This document shows positions 10,729-20,260 of a stretch of DNA of 64,000 nt, piece after piece. The notes beneath the pieces are model-generated. The model searched no databases. It worked only from the letters and a program-made list of their open reading frames with translations, and was not told the DNA's origin. The position numbers and the translations under genes were made by a program. Numbering within the stretch: position 1 is the first letter of the stretch; each line of letters starts with the position of its first letter. Source of the DNA: Lachnospiraceae bacterium (GTDB lineage: Bacteria > Bacillota > Clostridia > Lachnospirales > Lachnospiraceae); the NCBI GenBank assembly GCA_029338735.1, contig JAQYAY010000024.1:1-64000 (forward strand), written 5' to 3'.

Positions 10729-11428
10729 GATGACCTTTCTGCCCGTAATAGGCATTTGCACCATGCTTTCTGTAATAGTGCTTGTCCTGAAGCTCCTGAG
10801 GTGCTGTACCAACGCGAGGATTGATCTGCTCTGTGAGGTATGCCATCTTAGCAACCTCTTCGAAGACTACTGCATTGTAGACTGCATCGTCTGCATCCCT
10901 GCCCCAGGTGAATACTCCGTGATTCTTGCACAGAGCACCAGGAACTGCTATCACATCACGCTTGCTCTCATCAAAGTAATCAGCGATCAGGATTCCCGTA
11001 TTCTTCTCATATGCCTCGTCAATCTCCTGCTTTGTCAGATTCCTGACACATGGGATTGGTCCATAGATGTAGTCGGCATGAGTGGTTCCATAGCACGGAA
11101 TGTCACGTCCTGCCTGAGCCCATGAAGTAGCATATGTAGAATGTGTATGAACGATTCCGCCAAGCTGCGGGAAACGGCTGTACAGAACCGCATGAGTCGG
11201 AGTATCAGACGAAGGATTGAGATCACCCTCTACCTTGTTGCCATCGAGGTCCACAACCACCATGTCCTCTGGCTTCAGGTCTTCGTATGGGACACCGCTC
11301 GGCTTGATGACAAAAAGTCCTGACTCCTTGTCAAGAGCACTTACATTGCCCCAGGTAAAAGTCACAAGATGATGAGCCGGAAGCTGCAGATTAGCCTTCC
11401 AGACTTTTTCTTTCAGTTCTTCTAACAT
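10715..11428 (-). CDS. araD: L-ribulose-5-phosphate 4-epimerase
   Basis: LVTFTWGNVSALDKESGLFVIKPSGVPYEDLKPEDMVVVDL; HTHSTYATSWAQAG class II aldolase signature. Confidence 0.95.
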   Translation of the reverse strand: MLEELKEKVWKANLQLPAHHLVTFTWGNVSALDKESGLFVIKPSGVPYEDLKPEDMVVVDLDGNKVEGDLNPSSDTPTHAVLYSRFPQLGGIVHTHSTYATSWAQAGRDIPCYGTTHADYIYGPIPCVRNLTKQEIDEAYEKNTGILIADYFDESKRDVIAVPGALCKNHGVFTWGRDADDAVYNAVVFEEVAKMAYLTEQINPRVGTAPQELQDKHYYRKHGANAYYGQKGHHDGK

Positions 11429-11432
11429 GAGC

Positions 11433-12527
11433 TTAATCCTCCGTATTAATATTCTTTACAGAATCCCTGACTATGATCTTCGGGAGAAACAGATGATCTC
11501 CGCTCGCCTGAGGATTCTCTATCTTTGCAATTATATTTTCGGCCGCAATCTCACCGAGTCTCCTTTTCGGATGTGGAAAAGTGGTCAGAGCCGGCTTCAC
11601 ATTCTGTGCTATCTCTGCATCATCGACACTTATGATCGAAAAATCATCCGGAACCCTGATACCTCTTGCATCCAGTCCCCAGATCAGCTGGCAGGCTACT
11701 TCGTCATTATATGTAAAAATGGCGGTTGCTCCTTTTATCCTGCCAAGGATATAATCAATAAGCGGCTCAACATTGGCAACACTCTCTGTGTCCAGCCATA
11801 TGACCTTCTTCGGATCCGGAACTATATCATGATCCCTGAGTGCCCTGTCATACCCGGCAAATCGCCTGCTTCCCTGCAGATCCTCACAATGAAAAATTGC
11901 CGCGATATCCCTGTGTCCCATCTGAATCAGATATTTCACAGCCTCGTAGCCAATATTTTCATCATCGAGTCTGATGCATGGTATATCAAGCACCGGATAC
12001 GCTGAGTTTATAAACAGTACAGGTATACCTCTCTTCTCCAGAATCCTGTAATACTTCATATTCGGATTCGGAAGAGCACTCTTAGACGGTTCTGCTATCA
12101 GAGCATCTATATTATCCTTTTCAATTATTTTCCTGAGAGTATTCCGTTCCTTCTCGATATCATTGTCTGTAAATGACATCCGCATTGAATACCCTCTGCT
12201 GTTGAGAGTATCTGAGATTCCCTGCAGCACCGGAGGGAAAATATAATTGTCTACATAGGTCAGCATGACCGCTACAGACATGTACCTCGGATTTCTCTTC
12301 GGCTGGTTCACATCACCTACATAGCTTCCGCTTCCACGGATCCTCGTGATTACCTTGTTCTTCTCCAGCTCTCCCGTAGCATGACGGATGGTCTGCCTTG
12401 AAAGCGAAAACTTTTCTGCCAGTTCCATTTCAGACGGCATGCGGTCACCCTGTTTGAGGTGGCCGCTGTCGATCTCTGACAGAATATATTCAATCACTTT
12501 TTTGTACTGTGGCTGTGATTCCGTCAT
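11433..12527 (-). CDS. araR: GntR-HTH/LacI-type regulator, AraR-like
   Basis: N-terminal GntR wHTH (MPSEMELAEKFSLSRQTIRHATGELEKNKVITRIRGSGSYV) plus LacI/GalR effector domain; within ara operon. Confidence 0.9.
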   Translation of the reverse strand: MTESQPQYKKVIEYILSEIDSGHLKQGDRMPSEMELAEKFSLSRQTIRHATGELEKNKVITRIRGSGSYVGDVNQPKRNPRYMSVAVMLTYVDNYIFPPVLQGISDTLNSRGYSMRMSFTDNDIEKERNTLRKIIEKDNIDALIAEPSKSALPNPNMKYYRILEKRGIPVLFINSAYPVLDIPCIRLDDENIGYEAVKYLIQMGHRDIAAIFHCEDLQGSRRFAGYDRALRDHDIVPDPKKVIWLDTESVANVEPLIDYILGRIKGATAIFTYNDEVACQLIWGLDARGIRVPDDFSIISVDDAEIAQNVKPALTTFPHPKRRLGEIAAENIIAKIENPQASGDHLFLPKIIVRDSVKNINTED

Positions 12528-12546
12528 AGTTTCCTTACTTTCTTAA

Positions 12547-13992
12547 TTACTTATGATATGCGTAAAACTTCTCGAGATCAGCCTCTGTAGTATCATCACC
12601 GATTGTGATGAGCTCTGTTCCTGTGAGTTTTGCGAAAAGAGCGATATCAGAACGGTTGAGTGCTGTTGAGATAACTGAGTGATGAGCTCCGCCTGCATAG
12701 CACCATGCTGCTGTTCCGATCTCGAAATTTGGCTTGTGTCTGTACATGATATGTGCTACAGGAAGATTCGGCATCGGATGCGGCTCCTTGATGAGCTCTA
12801 CATCTGCACATACGATACGGAAATGATCTCCCATATCGATGAGTGTAACCTGGATTCCATCGCCCTGTACACAGTCAAATACGAGTCTTGCTGGATCTGA
12901 CTTGCCGCCGATTCCAAGAGGATGAACCTCGATACGAGGCTTGTTGGCTGCGAGCTGTGCTGGAACCTCAAGCATATGGCTGGCAAGCTCTACTTCCTCA
13001 CCAGGAGTGAGGTCATAGGTGTAGTCCTCCATGAAGCCTGTAGCTCCGTCACGTCCTTCTGACATCTTCTCGAGAACAGCCTGGAATGCAGCGATCTTGT
13101 AGTCGCCCTCTGGTCCGAAGCCGATTCCCTTTGCCATCATGTTCTGAGCAGCGATTCCTGGGAGCTGGTCGAGTCCGTGGAGATCCTGGAAGCTGTCTGT
13201 GAATGCTGAGCAGCCGTTCTCCTTTAAGAACTTCTCGAATGCAACTTCGTATCTTGCCTGCTCTTCTACTACCTTGACACGGTCAGTAGCCATCTCGTAC
13301 TTCTCATTGTACTCAGCCATCTTGTCAGCGATCTCTGACTCTGTGACAGAAGATGCAAGATCAGCGATCTCGCCGATGCCCCAGTACTTGATCTCCCAGC
13401 CGTACTGGATCTCACATGAGAGTCTGTTACCATCGGTAACTGCTACATCACGCATGTTGTTGCCGAATGTAGCCACACGCATATGATATGAGAAATCAAT
13501 GGCCTTTGCAACCTGTGCGAACTGCTTTACCTTTGCAATGAAGTCATCATGCTTGTAGTAGCCTGCTACTACCTGATGAGGAATATTGAGTCTTGCTAGG
13601 ATATATCCGAACTCACGGTCACCATGAGCAGCCTGGTTCAGATTCATGAAGTCCATATCGATTGTATCGTATGGGAGCTTCTCATTAGCCTGAGTATGAA
13701 GGTGGAGAAGAGGCTTGTTAAGGATCTGAAGCCCCTTGATCCACATCTTCGCCGGGGAGAAAGTATGCATCCAGGTGCATACTCCTACGCAGTCATCATC
13801 GCAGACTGCCTTTTTCATGTCCTCGACACAGATCTCTGATGTCTCTACAGTCGGAAGGAGTTCGAACTGTATTGTATCAGCGAGCTTTTCATTTAAAAAA
13901 TCGACCATATCCTTACAGTCTGCTGCTACCTGTCTGAGACACTCCTCACCATACAGATCCTGGCTGCCAGGAATGAAATAAATCTTTTTCAT
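12547..13992 (-). CDS. araA: L-arabinose isomerase
   Basis: MKKIYFIPGSQDLYGEECLRQVAADCKDMV; WMHTFSPAKMWI; PGEEVELASHMLEVP. Confidence 0.97.
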   Translation of the reverse strand: MKKIYFIPGSQDLYGEECLRQVAADCKDMVDFLNEKLADTIQFELLPTVETSEICVEDMKKAVCDDDCVGVCTWMHTFSPAKMWIKGLQILNKPLLHLHTQANEKLPYDTIDMDFMNLNQAAHGDREFGYILARLNIPHQVVAGYYKHDDFIAKVKQFAQVAKAIDFSYHMRVATFGNNMRDVAVTDGNRLSCEIQYGWEIKYWGIGEIADLASSVTESEIADKMAEYNEKYEMATDRVKVVEEQARYEVAFEKFLKENGCSAFTDSFQDLHGLDQLPGIAAQNMMAKGIGFGPEGDYKIAAFQAVLEKMSEGRDGATGFMEDYTYDLTPGEEVELASHMLEVPAQLAANKPRIEVHPLGIGGKSDPARLVFDCVQGDGIQVTLIDMGDHFRIVCADVELIKEPHPMPNLPVAHIMYRHKPNFEIGTAAWCYAGGAHHSVISTALNRSDIALFAKLTGTELITIGDDTTEADLEKFYAYHK

Positions 13993-14013
13993 AATATTCC
14001 TTTCTGTCACTAA

Positions 14014-14991
14014 TTACTTTACGACATCTGTTGCTTCACGGTCTGCGAAGATGAATACGAATACAAGGAAGATAACACCCTGGATCAGCTGATTCATCTG
14101 TGTTGAGATTCCCATCATGTTGAGTCCTGACTGGAGGATTACGTACATGAATGAACCAACGATGATATTTAAGAAGTTAACTTTTGCACCACCTGAGATA
14201 GGCATTCCACCAAGTACAAGAGCGATCAGGATCTGTGTCTCCAGCTGGTTACCACCAGAAGCTGTAACTGATCCGTTCTTGATTGCTGTAAAGAATGCTG
14301 CGAATCCTGTGATGGCACCTGAGAGAACGTATACCCAGAACTTCATTCTGTCTGTTCTGATTCCTGCGAACTTTGCAGCTTTCTCTCCTGCACCGATTGC
14401 CTTGAGATCTGTTCCGAATCTTGTAAAACGGAATACTACAAATCCTACTGCAAGGATGATGACTGTAAGTGTTACCTTGAGGCCTGTTGTATCGATCATC
14501 ATGAGGTCCATTGATCCTGAAACAGGTGAATCAGATGTCAGATACTTGATGAGTCCTCTGAAGAGGAACATTGTACAAATTGTAACGATGAATGACTTGA
14601 TCTTACGATTGACATAGAAGAAACCATTGATCGCACCGATTCCTGCTCCTGTTGCAATACCAGCAACGATTGCGAGCGGAAGGCTGACTCTTGATACCAC
14701 ACAGATGACGATGGCTGCAAGTCCTAAGATTGATCCCTGGGAGAAATCCAGACCACCCATTGTCATGATAAAGAATACACCCATTGACGAAATGATGATC
14801 GGGTATACCTGGCTGATAACAAGTGACATGCTTGATACCATTCCGCCATTTGTAATAACATTAAAAATAATGAATATTGCTACGAGTCCAATAATCGGGA
14901 GGATGGTACGAAAGGCGGTTGCCATTCTTGCCTTCTTCATCTCTTCATCAAGACTTGTAGTTGTAGAAACTTCTGCACTTGAACTAGGCAT
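14014..14991 (-). CDS. Sugar ABC transporter permease (AraH/RbsC type)
   Basis: Multi-TM BPD_transp_2 protein; VFFIMTMGGLDFSQGSILGLAA; GTDLKAIGAGEKAAKFAGI. Confidence 0.9.
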   Translation of the reverse strand: MPSSSAEVSTTTSLDEEMKKARMATAFRTILPIIGLVAIFIIFNVITNGGMVSSMSLVISQVYPIIISSMGVFFIMTMGGLDFSQGSILGLAAIVICVVSRVSLPLAIVAGIATGAGIGAINGFFYVNRKIKSFIVTICTMFLFRGLIKYLTSDSPVSGSMDLMMIDTTGLKVTLTVIILAVGFVVFRFTRFGTDLKAIGAGEKAAKFAGIRTDRMKFWVYVLSGAITGFAAFFTAIKNGSVTASGGNQLETQILIALVLGGMPISGGAKVNFLNIIVGSFMYVILQSGLNMMGISTQMNQLIQGVIFLVFVFIFADREATDVVK

Positions 14992-15001
14992 ATTTTCCTC
15001 C

Positions 15002-16507
15002 TTATACCATCTTTGCGATCAGGTCATTCTCTGTGACTGATGGATCACGCTTTACTTCGCCGTTTATCTTTCCATCCTTCATGATGAGAATATTGTCGCA
15101 CATTCCAATAAGCTCCATCAGCTCCTCGGAAATCATGAGAACTGACTTGCCCTGTTTTCTCATGCTGTCCATCAGCTGGTAGATGTCCTGCTTTACCTTG
15201 ATATCGATACCACGTGTCGGGCTGTCGAGGATCAGGATATCTGAATCAGCTCCGATCCAGCGTGCAAGTACAACCTTCTGCTTGTTACCACCTGACAGCT
15301 TTGATACGAACTGGTTGATGTTGACCATCTTTACTGAGATCTCTTTTGCATATTTATTTGCAAAAGCGTTCTTCTTTCTGTCACTGATGAATGGTCCGAA
15401 AGCTGTGAGCTTTCCAAGTGACGGAAGAGTGATATTGTCTCCGATACTCTGGTTCATGACTACTGATTCGTTGTCACGGTCCTTAGAAGTATAGGCTATT
15501 GAATGCCTGATGGCTGTCGGGATATCATTGATGTGGGTTCCGTCTCCGAGAACTACCTCACCTGTACGGTCGTAGCTGGCTCCGAAGAGTGCCTTACCTA
15601 CTTCATGCATTCCTGACTCAGACAGACCACCGATTCCAAGGATCTCGCCCTTGTGCAGGTCAAGATTGATATCGTCGATCAGTCCTGGTACTGAAACGTT
15701 CTTTGCTGAGAGAACTACTTCATCTGAAACCTTTTCACCATAGTCGCTCCTGTAATAGTTACCTGTTACTTCACGGCCTACCATGAGTCTCTTCAGATCA
15801 TCAGATGTGACATCCTTTGCATCTACTGTGTCGATGTAATCACCATCACGGAGGATTGTGATCGTATCTGACATATTAAGGACTTCGTCAAGGTCATGAG
15901 AAATAAAGATTACTGTTCCGCCATAGTCACGGATTCTTCTCATGTGCTTGTAGAGCTCTTCACGGCCTTCCTGAGAAAGGGCTGTCGTTGTCTCATCGAC
16001 TACGACTACCTTTGGCTCGAAGTATGTAGCCTTTACGATCTCGACGAGCTTTCTGTCCTCGAAATTGTAATCATCGACCATTCTGTTGGCCTTGATACGC
16101 TCAAAGCCATACTTCTTGAGCAGATCATTGGCTGCCTTGTTCATGGCTCCTGTATTTCTGATGATTCCTTTGATGAATCTCTGCTCATGTCCGAGGAAGA
16201 TATTCTCTGCAACTGTGAGTCCATCGAGAGTACCCTGCTCCTGAACGATGATTGAGATTCCGTGGTCATTGGCATCTACCTGATCCTTTGGATGAACCTC
16301 TTCACCATCGAGGATGAACTTACCTGTCTCCATTGAGTAGATTCCTGTGAGCATGTTGGTCAGTGTTGACTTACCTGAACCATTCTCACCTATGAGTGCA
16401 TGTATCTCACCTTTGTAAAGGTCAAATGATACATCCTTTAATGCCTTTGTGATACCGAAGGTCTTGCTTATGTTGCGAACCTGTAAACGTACTTCTTTTT
16501 CGCTCAT
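15002..16507 (-). CDS. Sugar ABC transporter ATP-binding protein, two ATPase domains (AraG/RbsA type)
   Basis: Walker A GENGSGKST, second half LSGGNKQKVVLARWIGADSDILILDSPTRGID. Confidence 0.95.
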   Translation of the reverse strand: MSEKEVRLQVRNISKTFGITKALKDVSFDLYKGEIHALIGENGSGKSTLTNMLTGIYSMETGKFILDGEEVHPKDQVDANDHGISIIVQEQGTLDGLTVAENIFLGHEQRFIKGIIRNTGAMNKAANDLLKKYGFERIKANRMVDDYNFEDRKLVEIVKATYFEPKVVVVDETTTALSQEGREELYKHMRRIRDYGGTVIFISHDLDEVLNMSDTITILRDGDYIDTVDAKDVTSDDLKRLMVGREVTGNYYRSDYGEKVSDEVVLSAKNVSVPGLIDDINLDLHKGEILGIGGLSESGMHEVGKALFGASYDRTGEVVLGDGTHINDIPTAIRHSIAYTSKDRDNESVVMNQSIGDNITLPSLGKLTAFGPFISDRKKNAFANKYAKEISVKMVNINQFVSKLSGGNKQKVVLARWIGADSDILILDSPTRGIDIKVKQDIYQLMDSMRKQGKSVLMISEELMELIGMCDNILIMKDGKINGEVKRDPSVTENDLIAKMV

Positions 16508-16526
16508 GTATTTTTCCTCCCTTCGA

Positions 16527-17498
16527 TCACTTTACTATCTCGCCCTTGCGGACTTTTGTTGTCAGGGTAATGATGATAAGAAGTGCAAGTCCTGTTATCA
16601 GGTCCTGGATAGCTGTAGGAGCGCCCAGTGCGATGAATCCGTAGAAAATGATGTTGATGACAAACTCACCGATGATGATTGCAGGAAGAGGCATTCCGTA
16701 TTTCTTGAATGCGAGTCCGAAGAAACATCCCATTGTAGGAATGAAGTTACGGCTCATTGAAGCCATTCCTGTCTGAGCTACCATTGAAGAACCATAGCTG
16801 ATTGTAAGGATTGCTTCGATTCCGAAGAACGCACCGGAAATGATGAATGCAAGTACCTTGTACTTATTGACATTGATACCCATGTTCTTTGTTACACCTT
16901 CGTTAGAACCGATAGCGTATGTATAGGTTCCTATCTTGGTGTAGTTCAGAAAAACGTATGCTACGATGAAAGCTACGATTGCAAGAGGAATTGCACCCTG
17001 GAGCTTTCCGAATATTCTAAGGTTGGATGGCAGTGTCTGCTCTACTCCGCCTGCAATGTAACTTGCAAGTGCTTCATATATAAGAGCAAGTCCTGTCGTA
17101 ACGATCATTGATGGGATATGAAGCTTTACATAGAAGATACCATTGAGAAGTCCTACGATAGCACCACATACGATACTTCCAATTATGATTCCTGCGTATC
17201 CCCATCCAAATGTAACTGCGAGCTTGCAGCCTACGATAGCTGAAAGCATGATGTTGGCACCGATTGAGAAATCGAACATACCCATGACCATTACGAAATA
17301 GAATCCGATGGCACCAATTGATGCCATAAGGCTGGCCTGGAAGTATGATAACATCTGTGACGGTGAGCCGAAGTTGTGCGGCGTGATAATCTTAAATACA
17401 GCCCAGGATGCAATGACAAGTGCTATGAGGATGGCGTATCCTTTGACATAACCATTTGTCTGCTTCTTTTTCCCTGCTACTGCAACATTAGTATCCAT
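16527..17498 (-). CDS. Sugar ABC transporter permease, second copy
   Basis: Multi-TM; GFYFVMVMGMFDFSIGANIMLSAIVG; TYTYAIGSNEGVTKNMGINV. Confidence 0.9.
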   Translation of the reverse strand: MDTNVAVAGKKKQTNGYVKGYAILIALVIASWAVFKIITPHNFGSPSQMLSYFQASLMASIGAIGFYFVMVMGMFDFSIGANIMLSAIVGCKLAVTFGWGYAGIIIGSIVCGAIVGLLNGIFYVKLHIPSMIVTTGLALIYEALASYIAGGVEQTLPSNLRIFGKLQGAIPLAIVAFIVAYVFLNYTKIGTYTYAIGSNEGVTKNMGINVNKYKVLAFIISGAFFGIEAILTISYGSSMVAQTGMASMSRNFIPTMGCFFGLAFKKYGMPLPAIIIGEFVINIIFYGFIALGAPTAIQDLITGLALLIIITLTTKVRKGEIVK

Positions 17499-17553
17499 AC
17501 TTATTTACCTCGTTTGGGAAAATGTACTTTACAAATTTTTTCTTAAAAAGATA

Positions 17554-17578
17554 GCCGGTACCGCCGTGCGATACCGGC
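17554..17578 (-). terminator. Intercistronic hairpin between the binding-protein gene and the first permease gene
   Basis: GCCGGTA (17554-17560)/TACCGGC (17572-17578), followed on the minus strand by TATCTTTTT. Confidence 0.6.
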
Positions 17579-17610
17579 CAATTAATGCCTATAATAATCG
17601 TCTGTGACTA

Positions 17611-18792
17611 TTATTTACCAGCTCTTGTCTTAGCATCCTCAATTGATACTGAAGCTGCTGTCTTCTTGAGGTCGTCAAGGCTCTCTTCTGACATCTTAAC
17701 GAGCTCATCATCTGTGTATGGAAGGCTGTCTACGAAATACTTCTCATATTCCTTGTAGTCATCAGCACTTGATACATACAGATATGGGAATGGAACATCT
17801 TCGAACTTTCCTGCGAAATCCTTGTAGTTACCCTTGATAGCGTTGTAAACCATCATGAAAGCGATAAGTGGGTCACAGTAATGTCCGCCAGACTCACCAG
17901 CCATTGTGCCGTTTGCAAGTCTGTCTCCAAGGTCTGGAAGGAAGTCTGTTGAAACAACATCGATATCCTTTGTCTTTCTAGCACTCTCAATTGCTGAAAG
18001 AGCACCCTGAAGAGGATCTCCGCCGCCGCCGGCAGGAATGATAGCATCAAGGTTCTGATCGGCCTGCATCAGAGCGTTAGCTGCCTTAGCACCACCCTCT
18101 GAAGACGTACCAGCGTACTGTGGTTCAGAAAGCTTAGCCTTATCATCTGGATTATCCTTGTTCCAGTCTTCAACGCCCTTCTTGTATCCTTCGTAACGGC
18201 CGAGCCATGTAGCATCGCCCTGCTCCCATCCGATAAGTCCGATATCTCTGTCGCCCTTATCAAGAAGAATCTTAACGAGCTGCTCACCATTGGCTACCTC
18301 GTCCTCATGAACTGCTCCAATGTAGTAAGGTGACTCTGTTGCTGCCTTGTAGATATCTGCGCTGTTGTCCTTGGAAATGATTCTGAAGAACTGTGCGAGA
18401 TAAACCTTGTTCTGGTTACATGTCTTGATAGCACTTGCCATCTCTGAATCAGATGAGTTGCAGATGATGATTCCCTGGCATCCTGCTGCACAGAGCTGCT
18501 CAACTGATGCTGTAACCTTCTCTGAAACGTGTCCCTGGTCTACATACTGTACTTTAACGCCAAGTGCCTTGGCTGCCTCATCAATAATGAGCTTACACTG
18601 TGAACCAAGTACATCTGTTGAACTCCAGATCGAAACACCGATCTTGATCTTGGAATTGTCTGTAACTGTTGGTGTAGCGCTTCCTGATGACTTCTTGCCT
18701 GATGAAGCAGCTCCGCCTGATCCACAGCCAACCAGCATAGCAGCTGAAAGGCCGATTGCTAATAATGATTTCGCAATCCTCTTAAACTTCAT
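17611..18792 (-). CDS. Sugar ABC transporter substrate-binding lipoprotein
   Basis: MKFKRIAKSLLAIGLSAAMLVGCGSGG lipobox; Peripla_BP_4-like domain; start 18792 with AGGAGG upstream (the track ORF is over-extended). Confidence 0.93.
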   Translation of the reverse strand: MKFKRIAKSLLAIGLSAAMLVGCGSGGAASSGKKSSGSATPTVTDNSKIKIGVSIWSSTDVLGSQCKLIIDEAAKALGVKVQYVDQGHVSEKVTASVEQLCAAGCQGIIICNSSDSEMASAIKTCNQNKVYLAQFFRIISKDNSADIYKAATESPYYIGAVHEDEVANGEQLVKILLDKGDRDIGLIGWEQGDATWLGRYEGYKKGVEDWNKDNPDDKAKLSEPQYAGTSSEGGAKAANALMQADQNLDAIIPAGGGGDPLQGALSAIESARKTKDIDVVSTDFLPDLGDRLANGTMAGESGGHYCDPLIAFMMVYNAIKGNYKDFAGKFEDVPFPYLYVSSADDYKEYEKYFVDSLPYTDDELVKMSEESLDDLKKTAASVSIEDAKTRAGK

Positions 18793-18845
18793 AGTAAAAT
18801 CCTCCTTTTTTCTTCTTACTATGTTCCCTGGGTGATGTAAAGAAA

Positions 18846-18859
18846 TTGTATATGTACAA
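18846..18859. promoter_or_regulatory. AraR-like operator 1
   Basis: TTGTATATGTACAA, near-palindrome matching the core of the B. subtilis AraR site (TTGTACGTACAA); same 14-mer at 19012. Confidence 0.75.
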
Positions 18860-18912
18860 CTTTGAGATATCTTGTACAATTTCTTTCTGTCCTCACCGCT
18901 TTTGTTGATACA

Positions 18913-18941
18913 AATATACAGCTTGTATGCCGGGTTGTCAA
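18913..18941 (-). promoter_or_regulatory. Sigma-A promoter of the arabinose operon
   Basis: Minus strand TTGACA (18936-18941), 17-nt spacer, TATATT (18913-18918). Confidence 0.85.
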
Positions 18942-19011
18942 TATACTTTATGCGATTTTGTGAATGTTTGATGAATTTTGCATGGCCTTTTTGTGCACTT
19001 TTACTATATAG

Positions 19012-19025
19012 TTGTATATGTACAA
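19012..19025. promoter_or_regulatory. AraR-like operator 2
   Basis: TTGTATATGTACAA inside the longer palindrome ATATAGTTGTA-TATG-TACAACTATAT. Confidence 0.75.
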
Positions 19026-19045
19026 CTATATAATGATGTAACAAA

Positions 19046-20260
19046 TTATTGTAAAAATGATGCAGTTGTACCTGCCAGATGTCCGGAGGAAAACGCCCAC
19101 TGCAGGTTGTAGCCGCCGCAGATGCCTGCCGCATCCATGAGTTCACCACAGACATAGAGGCCAGGGATCTTTTTCAGTGACAGATCATCATTTATCTCAT
19201 CAAAAGTGACTCCGCCTGATGTGGTCTGCGCGTAATCAAATCCCCTGCTGCCCTTTACCTGAAGTGAAAAATGCTTAATACGTGATGCCAGTTCTTCAGT
19301 ATCAGGGGCATACTCTCCTATTGTCGCCCTGCTTCCGATCAGTATCTGAGCGAGTTTTTCCGGGAATATTCCTGTGAGGAGTAAATATGCAGGATCCGAT
19401 TGTCTAAGAGCTGATGATGCACTTATATTCTTGTCCAGTACTTCAATGGTTTTCTTTTTATCATATACGTACAGAAAATCTATCACGACCGCTACATCTG
19501 CTCCTTCATCCAGTGCGCGGACTGCCTCTGATGATATCTGAAAGACAGGAATTCCTGAGATGCCATACTCTGTGATCTGCAGATTTCCTGCAGCAGTGTC
19601 TGTAATGGCATTATCAATTTCAAGCGTGACCTTCGCATCGTATCTCACGCCTGCTGCCTTTTTCAGTGGGTTGTCCTTTATTACCAGCGGCACTAGTGAC
19701 GGGAGTGGTTTTCTGATATGTAGGCCATTTTTCTCAAGAAAAGAAAGCCCGTCGCCTGTGCTCCCTGACTTCGGTGCGGCGAGTCCGCCTGTAGACAGGA
19801 TGACCCTCTTCGCCTGATATGCGTAGTCCCCCACATATACATCGAAATGATCATCTGTCTTCCTGATATCTGTCACGGTCTTGCCGCCCTTGAGCCTGGC
19901 CCCGAGGCTTCTGGCATGCGATACAAGAGCCTTCTGCACAGACTCTGCGGAATTGCTCATCGGATAGTACCATCCCCTCCTGCATACTTCCGGAATTCCT
20001 ATAGACGCAAAAAAATCAATCAGCTCGCCATTGTCGAACTGACTGATGATCTTTTTTACCCTTTTGGGATTTCCGGTATTAAAGCATGAACTAGTCATAC
20101 TGATATTTGTGAAATTGCATTTCCCGTTCCCCGTGGCAAGTATCTTCCTGCCGCATTCCGGATTTTTCTCGAGTACTACTACTTCTGAACCACGTTCAGC
20201 TGCTGCGGTGGCAGCCATTAGTCCGGCCGCACCGCCGCCTATTACTATGATATCTGTCAT
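19046..20260 (-). CDS. HI0933/YhiN-family flavoprotein
   Basis: MTDIIVIGGGAAGLMAATAAAERGSEVVVLEKNPECGRKILATGNGKCNFTN; GGYNLQWAFSSGHLAG; ATGA overlap with upstream gene sets the start. Confidence 0.92.
   Translation of the reverse strand: MTDIIVIGGGAAGLMAATAAAERGSEVVVLEKNPECGRKILATGNGKCNFTNISMTSSCFNTGNPKRVKKIISQFDNGELIDFFASIGIPEVCRRGWYYPMSNSAESVQKALVSHARSLGARLKGGKTVTDIRKTDDHFDVYVGDYAYQAKRVILSTGGLAAPKSGSTGDGLSFLEKNGLHIRKPLPSLVPLVIKDNPLKKAAGVRYDAKVTLEIDNAITDTAAGNLQITEYGISGIPVFQISSEAVRALDEGADVAVVIDFLYVYDKKKTIEVLDKNISASSALRQSDPAYLLLTGIFPEKLAQILIGSRATIGEYAPDTEELASRIKHFSLQVKGSRGFDYAQTTSGGVTFDEINDDLSLKKIPGLYVCGELMDAAGICGGYNLQWAFSSGHLAGTTASFLQ

Noticed and set aside
14566-14585. TTGTACAAATTGTAAC as an additional AraR site
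   Set aside because: Inside a permease coding region and does not match the 14-bp operator closely; likely chance.
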